This document shows positions 13,611 through 26,900 of a DNA stretch of 64,000 nt, piece after piece. The DNA comes from Rostratula benghalensis. Its lineage: Eukaryota; Chordata; Aves; Charadriiformes; Rostratulidae. The stretch spans positions 3,048,639 to 3,112,638 of the forward strand of contig VXAI01000038.1 in assembly GCA_013399305.1 (NCBI GenBank), read 5' to 3'. A program made the translations under genes and the position numbers. The notes beneath the pieces were generated by a model. That model worked only from the letters and a program-made list of their open reading frames with translations. It did no database searches and was not told the origin of the DNA. Positions within the stretch are counted from its first letter, which is position 1. Each line of letters begins with the position of its first letter.

Positions 13611-16397
13611 AGAGTCTTATTTATTTATTTAAAACATATTGAATGGAGGTTAATTCAGTCTTGCAAGAAATTGCATCAGTTGCTCTTTCTGTGGTAAATG
13701 AGTATCATAATATACAGCTGATGACTTCAAGAAAATAACTAAATCTGTAATACGCAACTCCATAACAACACATTAATAGCAACTGTATTCTTAGCTTAAA
13801 ATTATTAAACAGTATTTTAAATATGCTATTATGATGATGAATTAATGCTTTCAAAAATTTGCATAAAACTTTGGAGCTAATTATATACACTTTTACAATG
13901 ATTCCTGAAATTTTCTTTCTTTGCCTATATGCATTTTTACATTCCACTTTTCATGGTATAACAGCACTATATACATTTCTAGAGGAAAAAAGAAAACCAT
14001 CAAAAAAAACCCCAAACCCACGTTTGAGCATACAACCACTATTATCTTTCATTGCCTTGTAAATAAAACTGCTTGGAGGCCACTCAGTAGTTTTAGTCTT
14101 TTACTGTGGACTCTTATTACCATATTCTTGCCCAATGTATAGTAACACTGACTACCATTTTTTGTTTCCCACCTAAAAGCTCTAGATTTTGTGCAAACAA
14201 ATGCAAAAGTATGTTGGTATTATTTAGTAATCACTTTTTGTATTGCTTTGAAGACCACCATATCATCTCCAAGGTGGACTGATGATGTTCACACCACTAC
14301 TAATGGATCAACTGTCATTACAGGAATGAGTTTGGAGGTACCCTAATTTGCTTGTAGGCGAAGTGAAGGACTGCTGTCACCCACAGATCCTTCTAGTCTT
14401 GAAATACTTGCACCACATGTTAGAACAGAGATGCCATTCAGCAATGTCATTGCTCTGAATTCTCTGGGAGAATTCCCTGCGAGCAGGATAATTTGTATTG
14501 CCACATCAATTGTACAGCAGTGTTCTGTGGTCAAGAAATTTTAACACTGGTGAAACCTGACATGTTTATTAGGCTTTCACTACAGCAACTGAGATATAAA
14601 CCATTGAATTTCAGACCTGAAGTTTATTATTTAGATGCCCATTTTAATAAATGTTCAGTCACAAATGGAGATAAATATCTGCATCCCAATGATCAACTGA
14701 CAGACACTATGCCTCCCTGTTGAATTAAACATCTGCTTTGTGGGAACTGTGCTTTTCTCTTTCAATATCCTCACTGAATCTTAGATACCAACTTTGCTGT
14801 TGTGCAAGAAAGTTATGCAAAAGCCCCCAAATAAACCTCTCAACTCACATCAAAACTGTTACATAATCATAAATTATATTCTGAATTCCTGCCCTTTTGA
14901 AGTATGCATACCGGATCTACAACTCCACAACCATTTCCTGTATATAAATAAAGCAAACAAGTCACCCTTTTACTTGCTCTTATGTTAGCAGGAGTCTAAG
15001 GTGAGTAACAAAATAGATGTGGTGATTCTTTGTCTCAGCAATCGAAGCAAACTTTGATATTCCCATGGATGAACACTACATTTAAGTGGGCCAGAATGAA
15101 AGCAGAGTTTAAGAGACACACACACCCCATCAACTCCATCTATAATCTGAGAATCTAACAGAGAATAACTGAAATACAGAAATTCTTTACAAGTTAGTGT
15201 GAAAAACTTTCCCTGGTGGCAGCCAATTTCTAACAGTCTTTGAAATAATACATGCTATTTATCTCTGAGAGATAAAGGCATTTTCAAGAGTATGGCTGCA
15301 GCTGTTGAGGAATTGTAAAAAAAAAAATCCATACTTTGTTTCAAAATCCTGACAAATAATTTTAGTGCTGTTTAATTTTTTTTCTTTTCTGTGAGATAAT
15401 AATTTTTTGGGTAGACAAACTGTCATGTCAAAGTATTCAATTGTTACAACTTCTGAAAAGGACACAAGCAATAAACAATGATGAAACCTCTTAACAACTT
15501 TAAAACCTCTAACCCTTTCTGAAGTATTAGGCTGTACTTTCCGTAATTCCAGCAGGACAAAATTTGAGAATTTTTTTCATGAAAAAGGTTATCAGAAAGT
15601 TTTGTACTTGTCGATAAAATACCTAGTAGAATTTAAGTTTCTTTTGCAAACACATTACTTAATTTTTGTGAATGAATTTGTTGTCATTGGTAAGTACAGC
15701 TCTCTACGAGTTCACCACAACTTTTAGAATTACTTAAAAATCTAAACCGAATACACTACAAGTCTGAAGGAAAGATTAGTTTCACAGCTGTAATCATGTA
15801 CCAGTGTATCATTCCAGATTTTACAGCTATAAATTCATTGTAGGAATACAGCGATTATTTGGGACCAACACTTTCATTCCTAAAGGAAATAATTATCTAT
15901 GAATATTTCAGTAATTTTTTCTGCCTTTTCTGATAATTGATTCATGTTAAGTTGGTAGAGTCACTACTACTTGCTCTCTAAAAATAAAGCGATAAAAATT
16001 CAAACAGGTATTTAATACCTGCTCTGGTCACAGACATTACAGTTCACAGACACTGCTAATAAAACTGGGTTTCTCCTCTGTTAGTATCGCTACTAGTGCA
16101 TTAATATTTATAGCTTAGCAAGCAGAATAAAGCTAACAATTGTTTATGGTGCAGGGGACACAGAAAATGCAGTAAAAGAAATCTAGTTTTCCTGAACAAT
16201 GGTTCATATATAAAACCACATTTTCAAGTAAGACTGTTCAAGCTGGGTGGAAACATATTCATTATGAAAGTCTGTATAACATTTGGGAGGATTTATTATT
16301 TCCTTCCATCTTTGAAGGTAGCGGTTCCTTCCAATATTTCCCATGGGAGTGAAGCAGTACCCACAGCAGAGGAAGATAAACTTAGATATTTTTTTAA

Positions 16398-17922
16398 CCT
16401 GCTTGGACATATATAAATTCATGGGATGATGTGAAATGCATCTGAGGGTACTGAGCGATGTGGCCTACTATCACACCGAGACTGCTCTCTATCATCCTTG
16501 AAAGGTCATGGCAATCAGTGGAAGTTCCTGATAGGTTTCTGATCAGTGGAAAATAAAGGGCAAAGCAGAGAGTAAAAAGGGAAATCCCAGTAGGCATGGG
16601 CCTGTCAGCGTCATCTCAGTCCTGGGGAAGGTTACAGAGCAAATTTACTTAGAAAGCATTTATAACAAGTAGGAAGGCAAGAAGGGGGTTGGGAGCAGCT
16701 AGCCTGGGTGTATACCAAGGACAAATGATACCTGACCAACTTCATCCCCGCTAGGTTGAGGCAGCTGGCTCAGCGGACACGGTGAAGTTGGTAGAGTTAG
16801 GATACCTTGACTTTAGTGAGGCTTTTGACACTATCTCCCATAGATGCCTTCTCATCAAATTGGTGAGAGACAGGCTGGAGAAGCAGACAACAAGGAGATC
16901 GGTAGAGAATTGCCTGGAGTGTCGGCCTCAAAAGGTCATCGTCAGTGCTGGAAAGTCCAGCTGGCAACATGGAAGCTGTGGTGCCTCTCGGGGACCAGTA
17001 CGGGCACCAACACTGGGAATTGTCTCCATTAATGCAGATGCGTGACAAGACAAAGTGCACTCTCAGCAGGCCTGAGGATGACAACAATTTGAGGGGCTGC
17101 TGGTGGAAAGGGCTGCTATTCAGAGGGATCTGGACAGATGTGGCTTCACGGGAACCTATTGAAACTCAGCAAAGGGAAATGCAAAGTCTCACATCTGGGA
17201 AGGAATTAACTCTGTGCACCAGGAGGAGTGGGCACTGACTGCTGGGAGGAGTCTGTCAGAAAAGGATCTGGGGGTCTTGGTAGGCAAAAAATTGAACATG
17301 ATCCCTCACAGCAAAGGCAGACAAAGGTATCGTGGGCTGCATTAGCACGGGTGCAGCCAGCACGTCCAGGGCACCGACCCTTCCTTTCAATTCAGCATGG
17401 GTTAGACCACAGGGTGTCCAGGTTCTGGGCTTCCCAATAACTGAAAAACTGCCAAAAATCTGGAATGAGTCCGTCGGAGTCCAAGGACATGTGGGAGTGA
17501 GCAGGGGAATGCAGCATACATGAAGAGGCATCAAGAGGTAGGTTTGCTGAGCCTTGAGAAGAGATGGCTACGGGGACATTTTATTGCGGTCTCCAACTAC
17601 CTGCTCTGAGGATACAGAGAAAAGAGAGACACACTCTTCTCAGAGGAGTGTAGCAATAGGTCAACAGGCAATAAAACCATGTTGGAGCATGGTAAATTCT
17701 CATCAGACATTAGGAGAAAATTATTTCTTTTTACCACAATGGTGGTAAAATAAGGGATCAGAATGCCCAGAGAGGTTACAGAATCTCCATCCTTGGAGGT
17801 GTTCAAGACTCAACTGGACGAGCCCTGAGCATCCTGGTCTAACTGGACCTACTGTGACAAGGGGGCTAACCCAGATGATCACTTGAGGTCTTTCTCAAAC
17901 TAAGTTGTTGTACAGTTCTACA
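16398..17922 (+). mobile_element. CR1 LINE, long decayed copy: linker, RT and 3' end (plus)
   Basis: This is the longest CR1 in the window at about 1.5 kb. It can be followed as degraded ORF2 from the segment upstream of the reverse transcriptase ('gacatatataaattcatggga' and 'tgcatctgagggtactgag', the equivalent of the GMHPRVL region). It continues through 'gggcctgtcagcgtcatctcagt', 'taccaaggacaaatgatacctgaccaac', and the RT motif DFSEAFDTISH (encoded about 16809-16841). After that come a cut-down stretch, a C-terminal part with 'ttgaacatgatccctcacagcaaag', and the 3' part 'tccttggaggtgttcaagactcaactgga'. It ends near the usual CR1 3' terminus. The catalytic FADD box region is largely deleted: the expected segment reads RDKTKCTLSRPEDD. 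Several frameshifts and stops break the frame. This is an old inactive copy with internal deletions. The start could lie slightly further upstream. Confidence 0.9.
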
Positions 17923-20900
17923 TGAGCAAAGGAACTTAACAAAACAGAGGAAAAAAACCCCCAAATACTTGCCCCAAACAACTACACTGAAAAAAAGCCA
18001 TGCTACTGGTCCATCAGTATATTTCTAGTTTGCCTTTTTGTGTTTGTTTTCTTCCTTTTTCCTCCAAGTCAGCATTGTTATATGAAACATTAGTCTGAGC
18101 CTCTATTATGAAATAAAACATTCCTTTATTCAATTGTAATGAAAAGCTCATTATGACTTCCCAGCTACCAGTGCAAACAGCGTACTTAGCCAAATGGTAA
18201 TTGTACTGGTCTTCCTTCTATTCCAATACTGCTCTGAAACTTGTGTCCCTCAAATGAATAATTACCTACAAAATAATTAAATGTTGCTGATATGGTCTAC
18301 TCATCCCACTTGTACATAGCAACAGCAAAGTCTGTCTTCCCTGAAATCTATCTCCGTCATGTTGGATAAGCGTACTGCCCATCACAGGGCTGGCATCGAT
18401 CCCTACTCAATTACAGATGAACATAGCACCATATTAAAAGACAAATAAGGTTTAATTTTAATCACAGGCAGCCTGTAAGTCCATGTTCCATTACAGATTA
18501 AAAGAACCAATTATTTTAAAAAGTAAAGATTTAATGAAAGGCCTTACTAATATATAGACACATTGCTCCCTCTGCATTCTAAGTCTGACTCTAAGTCTGT
18601 TTCAGCCAGTAATAGCTGAAATTGCTGCAAGCAATCTAAGCAAGGCATGGGGATGCATCTTGGAGAATAATGTTTTTTCTTCAAATCAAAAATACACTTT
18701 CTGAACAGGGTTGCTTTTGTAAGGTTTCTCTTTCAAAAGTGTAAAATCACAGACCATTTATAGACAACAAATTCACTCCATGGCCAGAGTTTTATTTTTA
18801 CTAAGACTGAGTAAATGCAAAATAATTGCATTTAAGAAAACAGAAATTCCACACTAATGAATGCTGCTGAAATAACTTTATCCCAGTTTCAGAAAGGTAG
18901 TTAGGAACCTAATTCTCATTTGAATTCACTGGAGTTAGGCACCTACACATCTCTGAATCTAGACATTATAGTCTTCCATCTGTAACAAGAGGAGCTGGCT
19001 TGCATAATTAACTCGGCAATCTAGGTCATCAGAATTCCTATTTTCTTGCTATTCATTCTTTAGTACTATTTTCCAATCTTCCTTATTTATTGAGTTACTA
19101 CAATGTTTCTGAGACTTTGAACTAATGAAAATGTAGCTATAGAATGCTGTTGATACTAGCTCTCAGAACATGAAGAAATAAATGTCTATTTTTAGAGAGA
19201 CATCTACTCACTGGATAATCAGACAATGATATTGGTTAGTGGCATGAAAGCAATTCCACTCGTACTGAGACAGTACAAGTCAAATATACACAAAGATAAC
19301 ACCTTATTCTTTTATACCTGCTTTTATATAATCCCATGCTTTTGATTAGGAATTTTACATATATGTTCAACCAGAAATGCTTTAATGCAGGTTAAATTAT
19401 CCTCTTTGCTTTCTGAATTCAAACCTGCCTTAGGTTAAAATTAAAGCACTATTTACCCACACAGACATTGTTTTATCAATCTTACAACTATCATTCACAG
19501 TTAACAAAATAGTTAACACCAGGACTCTCTTGTCTAGAAAGTACTGGTATTTTATCTGCCCCCCTAATCTTTGAGAAAAAGTCTACCAAAACCCCCAGTA
19601 GTTAGGACTGCTGAATAAGAAATTCAGACAAAAAAATGTAAGTACTTCTCAAACATTTTAAGGATCTCCTATCAAAAGACCACTTAGAATCTTTCTATGA
19701 TAAACAAAGGACTTGGGAAACCTGCTCATCTACTTTTGGTCAGCCCCTTCCTTGCATAAACTCTTTTTCTTTTTGTCCTCACTGATGCCTGAAGGAAAAA
19801 TACTCTTGTTAGATATTCACAAAGAGAATACAGGAAAACAGGAGTTCATAATGCAGGTGCAATGCAAAGGTTTAGCTTATGGAAAAAGCAAGTGTGTTCA
19901 TTTCTCAGTTGGGATTCTAGCAAGTTTCTCATACACACACATATACAGAATTAACAGAAACCAGTAATTGACTCTACCAAGCTTAGGGATAACCAGGCTT
20001 GTGCAGAATACCGTACTTTCTGGATGCAATGCTATTTATTTTTACTTTTTATGTTCTATAAGATACAAGAAATTTCAATTTTTAAGCAAACAGAATCTCC
20101 TATGTTAGTGTACCCTCATTAGCAATAAGTGGGTATAGCATTTTCTTGAGCAGATGTAACAAGTTTCACAAAAATATTTAGAATATACAAATGTAAAGAT
20201 CATTCTTTAGCTGATCTAACACCAGTTCCAGCCAACTAATTAATGGACCTACTATGATTTTAAGATCAACACAATTATTTCATTATACTGAATTTTAGAA
20301 GTTTAGAAACAGTTTATTGCTTTAACACCAAACATATTGTACATGAAGTTTACTATCACTTGATTTTGGAAACTGTCTAATTCATTACTACATATTCAAA
20401 GTTCTGTCAGTGACTTCAATGAGGAAAAAATACATTTATACACAAGAAAAATTAGGGAACATATCCAGTATTTCCCAAAGCCACTATGTACTTGCTACGC
20501 ATCCAGAAGTTAAGTTGTGCACTGAAAATATAAGCTGATAGCTCACACTCAAAATATCCCCTGCTATATTCTTTCTGTAGAACAATTTCTTTTCATGTTT
20601 TCTCTTAAAGATTTAAAGGCATCACTAATGTGTTTAAGCAGAAATCTAGCTACGTACCCGGCCATATTGTCTACTAAACCTTTAAATATATTTTACCTCT
20701 GTAAGCAAAACACTCTTCAGTATCTGCACTTTTGGGTTCTCTATTAAACTATCAAAAATGCACCTTTATAGAATTCACAGTAACTTCTACATTCTATGCT
20801 GTATTTAGCAGAGATGGTCTGAATTAAGGTTTTTTTGGAAAGACTTCAGTCCTCCCTTCCGATTAGTATTTTCAGTGGTGACAAGTAAGATTTTATGTTA

Positions 20901-23900
20901 TTAGATACAGTATTTTACACAGACTAACAGTTGTCTCTATTCCAACTGAATAACAGCACTGTAACATTTACAAGAGATTGTTGGTGTCACATATAGTAAT
21001 TAGGTACTTGATTCTGCCATGGGCTTTCATAAGGTCTCAGATACCTCAAATTTCTGTGCTAGTACATATATATATATATATATATATATAATACTTTTGG
21101 AAAATTTTACAAGCACAGTACTGCAATATGTAGAGATACGCATATATGAACTTTCACCTGAACAATACCTCAATATAAAAAACAATGCACTCAAATTCTG
21201 AAATACTTAATAAAAATGGCCAGCTTTTATAAGCATCATTTTGAAATTAACTGAGTAATTTTGTATGCATAATCATACCCCTGAAGGGATGCAATAAAAT
21301 ATAAATTTAATCAAATACATTTTTAGAACAGGCTTCAAGCTAGTGCCTGCACAATTTTGACCCAAATATCTAGTCATGAGTATAATATCAGACCTTTAAT
21401 TATAATTTCTATTATAATTGTTCTGTTGAAGAAAATGTAGCCACTGCACTTACCTGCAATTATGCACACACAGTCTGTGGAAAGAGTAGATAAAGACTCT
21501 CCTGTGAACCGTCACTTGCTGAGCTAATTCACCCAACTGGTTTAATTTCGTTTGCCCTCAGTCTGTCGTTACAATGATTACATCTAAATGAAAAGACAAG
21601 GAAACACCAAAATGAAAAAAAACACTAGATTTATTATTTAAATTTTCAATTTGACTTTTATTCCTGAACAATCAGAAAGTTAGGGTTACAGAAAACATGA
21701 AATGCTTTGTACACTTTCTGATCATAGTATATATGAATATCTTATCTAACTGCAAGAAGTATAGCCTCTCTGAGACTCATTACAATGTGCACCTGGTGTT
21801 CTGTGATAGGTGGCCTGTATTTTACTTGTAATTTATTGTGATACATAAACCCATAAAGAAAAGGCTTTTTTAAAATATCTACTGTAATGCAGCAGACTGT
21901 TCTTCAGTGCTAAATACTCCTATTTGGCCACAATTTTAAAAATTTTCCTGCAACACTACAATCTGAAGCAATATGCAAATGTTTATTTGAAGTATTCATA
22001 TGCTTATGACATTACAGGATTATAATACACATCATCTAATAAGAACTCTTTTTTATTGTAATGTATTATCTAGACTGTGCTGTGGAGCATGTACTGCAGG
22101 CTCCGTTAGCAATATCTGAATAACTGGTAGAATTGGGAGCAAGTTCCATGCAGCATGGATTCAACAAGCCCACACTTCCAGCTGTGTCAGGCACTATTTA
22201 TATTTTTAAATATAGACGCTATATATGCACTAAGAGCTATTCCAAAAAAGAAATAGGTGTAGTACTTCTATCAAATGGCCCAGGACTCTGCTCCTCCCAT
22301 GTAATACATAAACTAGGTACTTCCTAGGAAAATATTAGCTCCTTGTCCCATCTTATAGCCACTTCATGTCCAAATTGTCATTTAACAAGTGATATAATAG
22401 AGGTCAACACGGTATAGAATGGTCAAAATTCTTCTTCCAGTAACTTCCAAGCTCTGCAGAGTAATACAGCGTCAGACAGAACGTCAGTTGGTTTGAACAT
22501 AAACCCTATATAGAATGTTACAGGGAGCCTGCTCCTCCCCCCAGAAACTTGACCTTGAAAACTAGGAAGTTGGTACCTTAGTCTTCTAGGGAAATAGTAG
22601 CATCCAATGCTAGACTACTAAAAAGTACCATAAATCTTTTTTCTTCACATAGAAAGGGAAAATTCTGCTATGTTGAACTTCCCAAAAGGAGAAAGTAAAT
22701 TATGAAAATGATAAAGAGATTAAATGATAAAGGGCATTTTAGACAGTAAGAATAATGTCTCTAATCCAGAATAGTTCTACTTTATATAGGATGCCAGTTA
22801 TTGCAGCAATTCTGCATGCTCACTTCTGTACTTTGAGGCAATGATAAACTTCACTGGGATGACCAATACAAAGTTAAGTATTAACTTAAATCTTTGAAGC
22901 AGTAGTTCTCACCAGTAAATCCCCAACACTATTTACTCTATCGATTATCCCATACCTGTAAAAGAGGCGCAGGGTGGTGGTGGTATTTAAGCTGTATATC
23001 AATATTTTCATTTATTCATTCAATTGATCAGATATATAAGCATTTAATAAAGAGAAAACTAGACAAGTACAAGCAGCACTCTCAGCCATTTTGGCCTCTC
23101 AGGCCAAACAATGCTGACAGGAAGTATTTTCCCACCGGGTGGCTTTCTAAGCAGTACTAATGACATCAGCTCCTCATCTTGCTTCCACTACACAACTGCA
23201 ACAGGTTGCTTTTTTTCTCTCTGCGGCCGTTGATACATTCATAGTAAGCATGGTTTAACCACAAACCAATGAATCCCCTTGGTGATTTTCTCTTAGAAAA
23301 TAGTAGAAAAAAGATTCAAGTTATCCTGGTTAAAAAAACAAACCACAAGATGTTTGGCTCAGTTTCTGACAAATCTGTTTTGCAATTAGCGACCAGCTTG
23401 TTCACACAGATGTCTAGCTAGCACTCCTTTATGTTCTTTATATAGGAATTTAAGAAGTCCACAGTCATTACACAAGTCCATTTAAATATGTTGGGCATTG
23501 AGGGCTTTTTGCTTTCTGCATTCATTCAAACATTCATCCATGCCTACTTTTGATAATTCCATGAATTCTATGGAAAACTTGATATATACATATTTCAATG
23601 TACAGTACCAGAATTTAGTCTTGTACTGTCACTGTTGATATAACTTCAGTTTTGGAAGCAGAGATGAAAATACTTAATTTCTTTCCCAAATACCTTCCAA
23701 GGCCAAGGTTTACTACTGAAAAACTACAAACCAACAAAACATCTCTCCAGACCTTCTACAAACACATACAGCATAATGACTTTTAATGAAGGTATGGGTA
23801 TGTTGATTATCATAGAAGTATTCAAAATGCTTGCCTCTTTATTAGGTAACAAACAATATGTACCAGAGAAACAGTATCTTAATATTCAAATTAATCAAGT

Positions 23901-26900
23901 ATTTTAATCTTTAAAAATCCTAACACACTCAGCATATCAGCAGTGCGAATTGCGGTATTAACTACAACAATATGATACCTATTTACCAAATATTTAATGA
24001 CTTAAATTCATCTGACCAATATGTTGAGGCTGAATTCTTTACTTCAGGAAAATACATCATGATACATGATACAGACATGCATGACTGACATCCATTTTCC
24101 TATTAATGCATTACTTCAGACATGACTCAAAATGAAGAGCCTTAACTGTTGGGATCATCAGAACTCATGGAGAAGGAAGAGCCTGACTGAGCTAAATGAT
24201 CAATTTTGCATAAACGTTATGGCAATGTTCTCTTGCTATTATTTTTTTTCAATATTCTTATTGTTTTATTCTTGTTCCATAACCATTACATTAAAGAGTT
24301 ACAGAGTTAAAAGCATAATTGTGATTACAGTGTATTTGAGTACCAACATCTCAGATAAACGTACATTATTTTTTTTCTACAACAGTTCAAACTAGTAGCA
24401 CATCTGGCTGCTTATCTCTTCCCCTAACAGTGAACAAGAAATATATATGTAGGAGAAACATATTTATGTAAAGGTACTTAGCTGGTCGCAACATTTTCTG
24501 AACTGCCAATATTGGGGAAAAAACTGATTGTAAAGCTGTGCAAATCAAAGTATTCAAACTGATCACTGGTCCCACACATATATTAAAAATACAGAATAGC
24601 ATTCATGTGTTTTTTTCTGCATGTGCAGAAAAGGGAAACTTTGTCTAATACCACTCTGGACTCTTGGTGGTATTGGTACTTTATGCAGTAAGAAGGATAC
24701 TTATGTACCAAACACTACATACCACATCCTTCTTCTCTCCCTTTGAAGAGAGGAGAATGCAACCTCCACAAATGGGTGACACAAAAAGATTCTTTGCCTT
24801 GAAAATGGTATCCATTTTATACTAACAGTATGAGTCAATAACACAGACTGTCAACTACGGGGACAAGATGAGCAGCAAATCCACAATCACCCACAAAGAA
24901 AGCACATAGAAACATCATCCTCAGAGTTCTGGTAGAAAAATACCACATAGAGACCCACTATGAAAGCAAAAGTTGTTTTTAAATAACATCAGATATAAGC
25001 AGTAGCTGCAGAGGTGGAGAAAGCTCAACATTGTTACCAGCATTTCTGACTGTTACCAACATTAACAAATACAAATATTTATGAAAAAGAAAATAGGGGG
25101 AAAATACTTGCTAGTGTGCTTCTTATGCCACAGATCCATAGGATACAAGAGAATATTATAAATTCAAAGACTGACATTGCCTGAAAATAATATTAACAAG
25201 GATGTACAAGGAAGAAGTTGAATCTGTGCTACATAATAAACGTATTTACATCTCTCCCGCTTGGAGGTACTGCTACTAAAAAACTGGAACATAACTGAAT
25301 TCCTGAGATAGGCTAGAAGTCATTTCTTCTGTAAAATTTGTAAACCTGAAGTATTTCACACATACTTACACTTCTACAAATTTTGTTTGTTTGGTGTTAC
25401 TTTTGTTGATAAAAGAAAAGGCTAGCAGCTTATCTATAACAACAATTTACAGCTGCAGCAACACTTGTAGGTCATCGTTAGCCAGGCTGACACAGTAAAC
25501 TTGTGAATGCCAAAGGCACAGAATGCAGAATTTCCCTCATTTAAAACAAGAATGTAAAGGAAAAGAAAATAATGGAGAAGGGGGGCATAAATGATCACCT
25601 TCTGTTTCAATGACAATTCCTTTAGCTACCAGACTATAAGTTTTGCAGGAGTAGGAGCTCTATCCTATTTGGAAAATTTCACAATCCACTGAAAATTTAT
25701 TAAGATTTATTGGGAGAGAAAAAAAGAGTAGCTTACAGGGTACAAACCTATCTTTTCAGTCTACAGTGCCTTCACTTGGGAAACTTGACAGGCTGTAGTC
25801 CACATTCTAGATTTGGAGAGATAAAACAGATTTTAAAAAGCAAGAGTAGCACCTTGTGTTCTAATAAAAAAAATGTGATTACATCTAGGAAACAATCCAA
25901 GGCCTGCGTTTCAAAGGAAAGGTGGTCCATTACTGCCATCCTGAAGAAGGCCACTGTGGTTCACCAAAGGGCTAAGCAGAAAAGAAACTCCAGGTCTACT
26001 GAGGGGATTAAGAACTTCTACTGAGCTTTAAGAAGGCCCCCCAACAGCAGGGAAGATATCCTGGATCCAGATATTAAATATATAAAAGATGGGTACCACA
26101 TGAGTGCAGGAGTTCTGCAATATTTAGGTAGTTTAGATTTAATTAATTTATAGAAAATAGAAGCTTAATAATGGAGACTTCTTAGTCTAGCCATCAAAGA
26201 CGAAACAACTTCGAGAAGCCTAAGTATCACAAATTCAAACAGAAAATGTGCACCTTTAATACCGCAAGTGATTAACCTCTCTCGCAGTTTATTGAGTGGT
26301 ATAGTACGCTTACAAACTCTGACCATTTTAAAATTCAGAACTGGATTTGGATCCAAGCCCAGCTCTGTATCAAAAAGGAATCCCATGGCTGTGGTATGCA
26401 GGATGACAACTGCTGAAGGATCAGCTTGTTGGTCCTTCAGGTGTTTTTATTCTAGAAATGCAAAAGTGATGTATATGGGAGAACACTTGGAACACAGCAG
26501 GGCTGATACCTCTGTGCAGACGACCAAGTAAAGAACTATAGTTACTGTACAAATTCAGCTTTAACTTAATTGGCTAATGAGCTTCAGTAGCACTCTTAAA
26601 CGATAAAATGCAAGTGAGACAAACCAACAGGAAGAAAATTTCCTTAAAAATGGTTTACTTTTTCCAACTCAGTCCAGTAACAAGGAGGTGATTCAAATTA
26701 TTCAGCAGATGGCTCAGATATAAGAACAGATTGGTAGAAGCAGGACAAGGCTAATTAGAGCATTATGCCTGCACCTTCTCTTCTTCGTTTTAATTCCCAG
26801 ATCATTCCCTCCTCCCTTCCACAGAGCATATCCAGCACCTCCATTTTCTCTCTAGAATATCATCTTATACCTGGAGCAATGCTCTTATGCAGCAGCATAC

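Larger units (their letters stand above)
12502..16397. other. Unique AT-rich sequence, no gene seen
   Basis: No exon or interspersed repeat is recognised. It includes an A/C-rich low-complexity stretch with nine C in a row (12830-12880), a G5-T7-G8 tract (13591-13610) and a perfect 8-bp hairpin with a 3-nt loop built on GAATTCTC (14457-14475). Open frames are at most 80 codons and look like chance. Confidence 0.5.

Noticed and set aside
16782..17534. Cluster of overlapping frames (60-97 codons) on both strands as genes
   Set aside because: All lie inside the decayed CR1 copy. The plus frame with DFSEAFDTISH is a reverse transcriptase remnant and the others are its shadows.
25710..26024. 104-codon basic frame (many Lys/Arg/Ser) as a nuclear protein or retrocopy
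   Set aside because: No known family is recognisable. The basic composition follows from A-rich sequence and no poly(A) tail or parent gene is evident.
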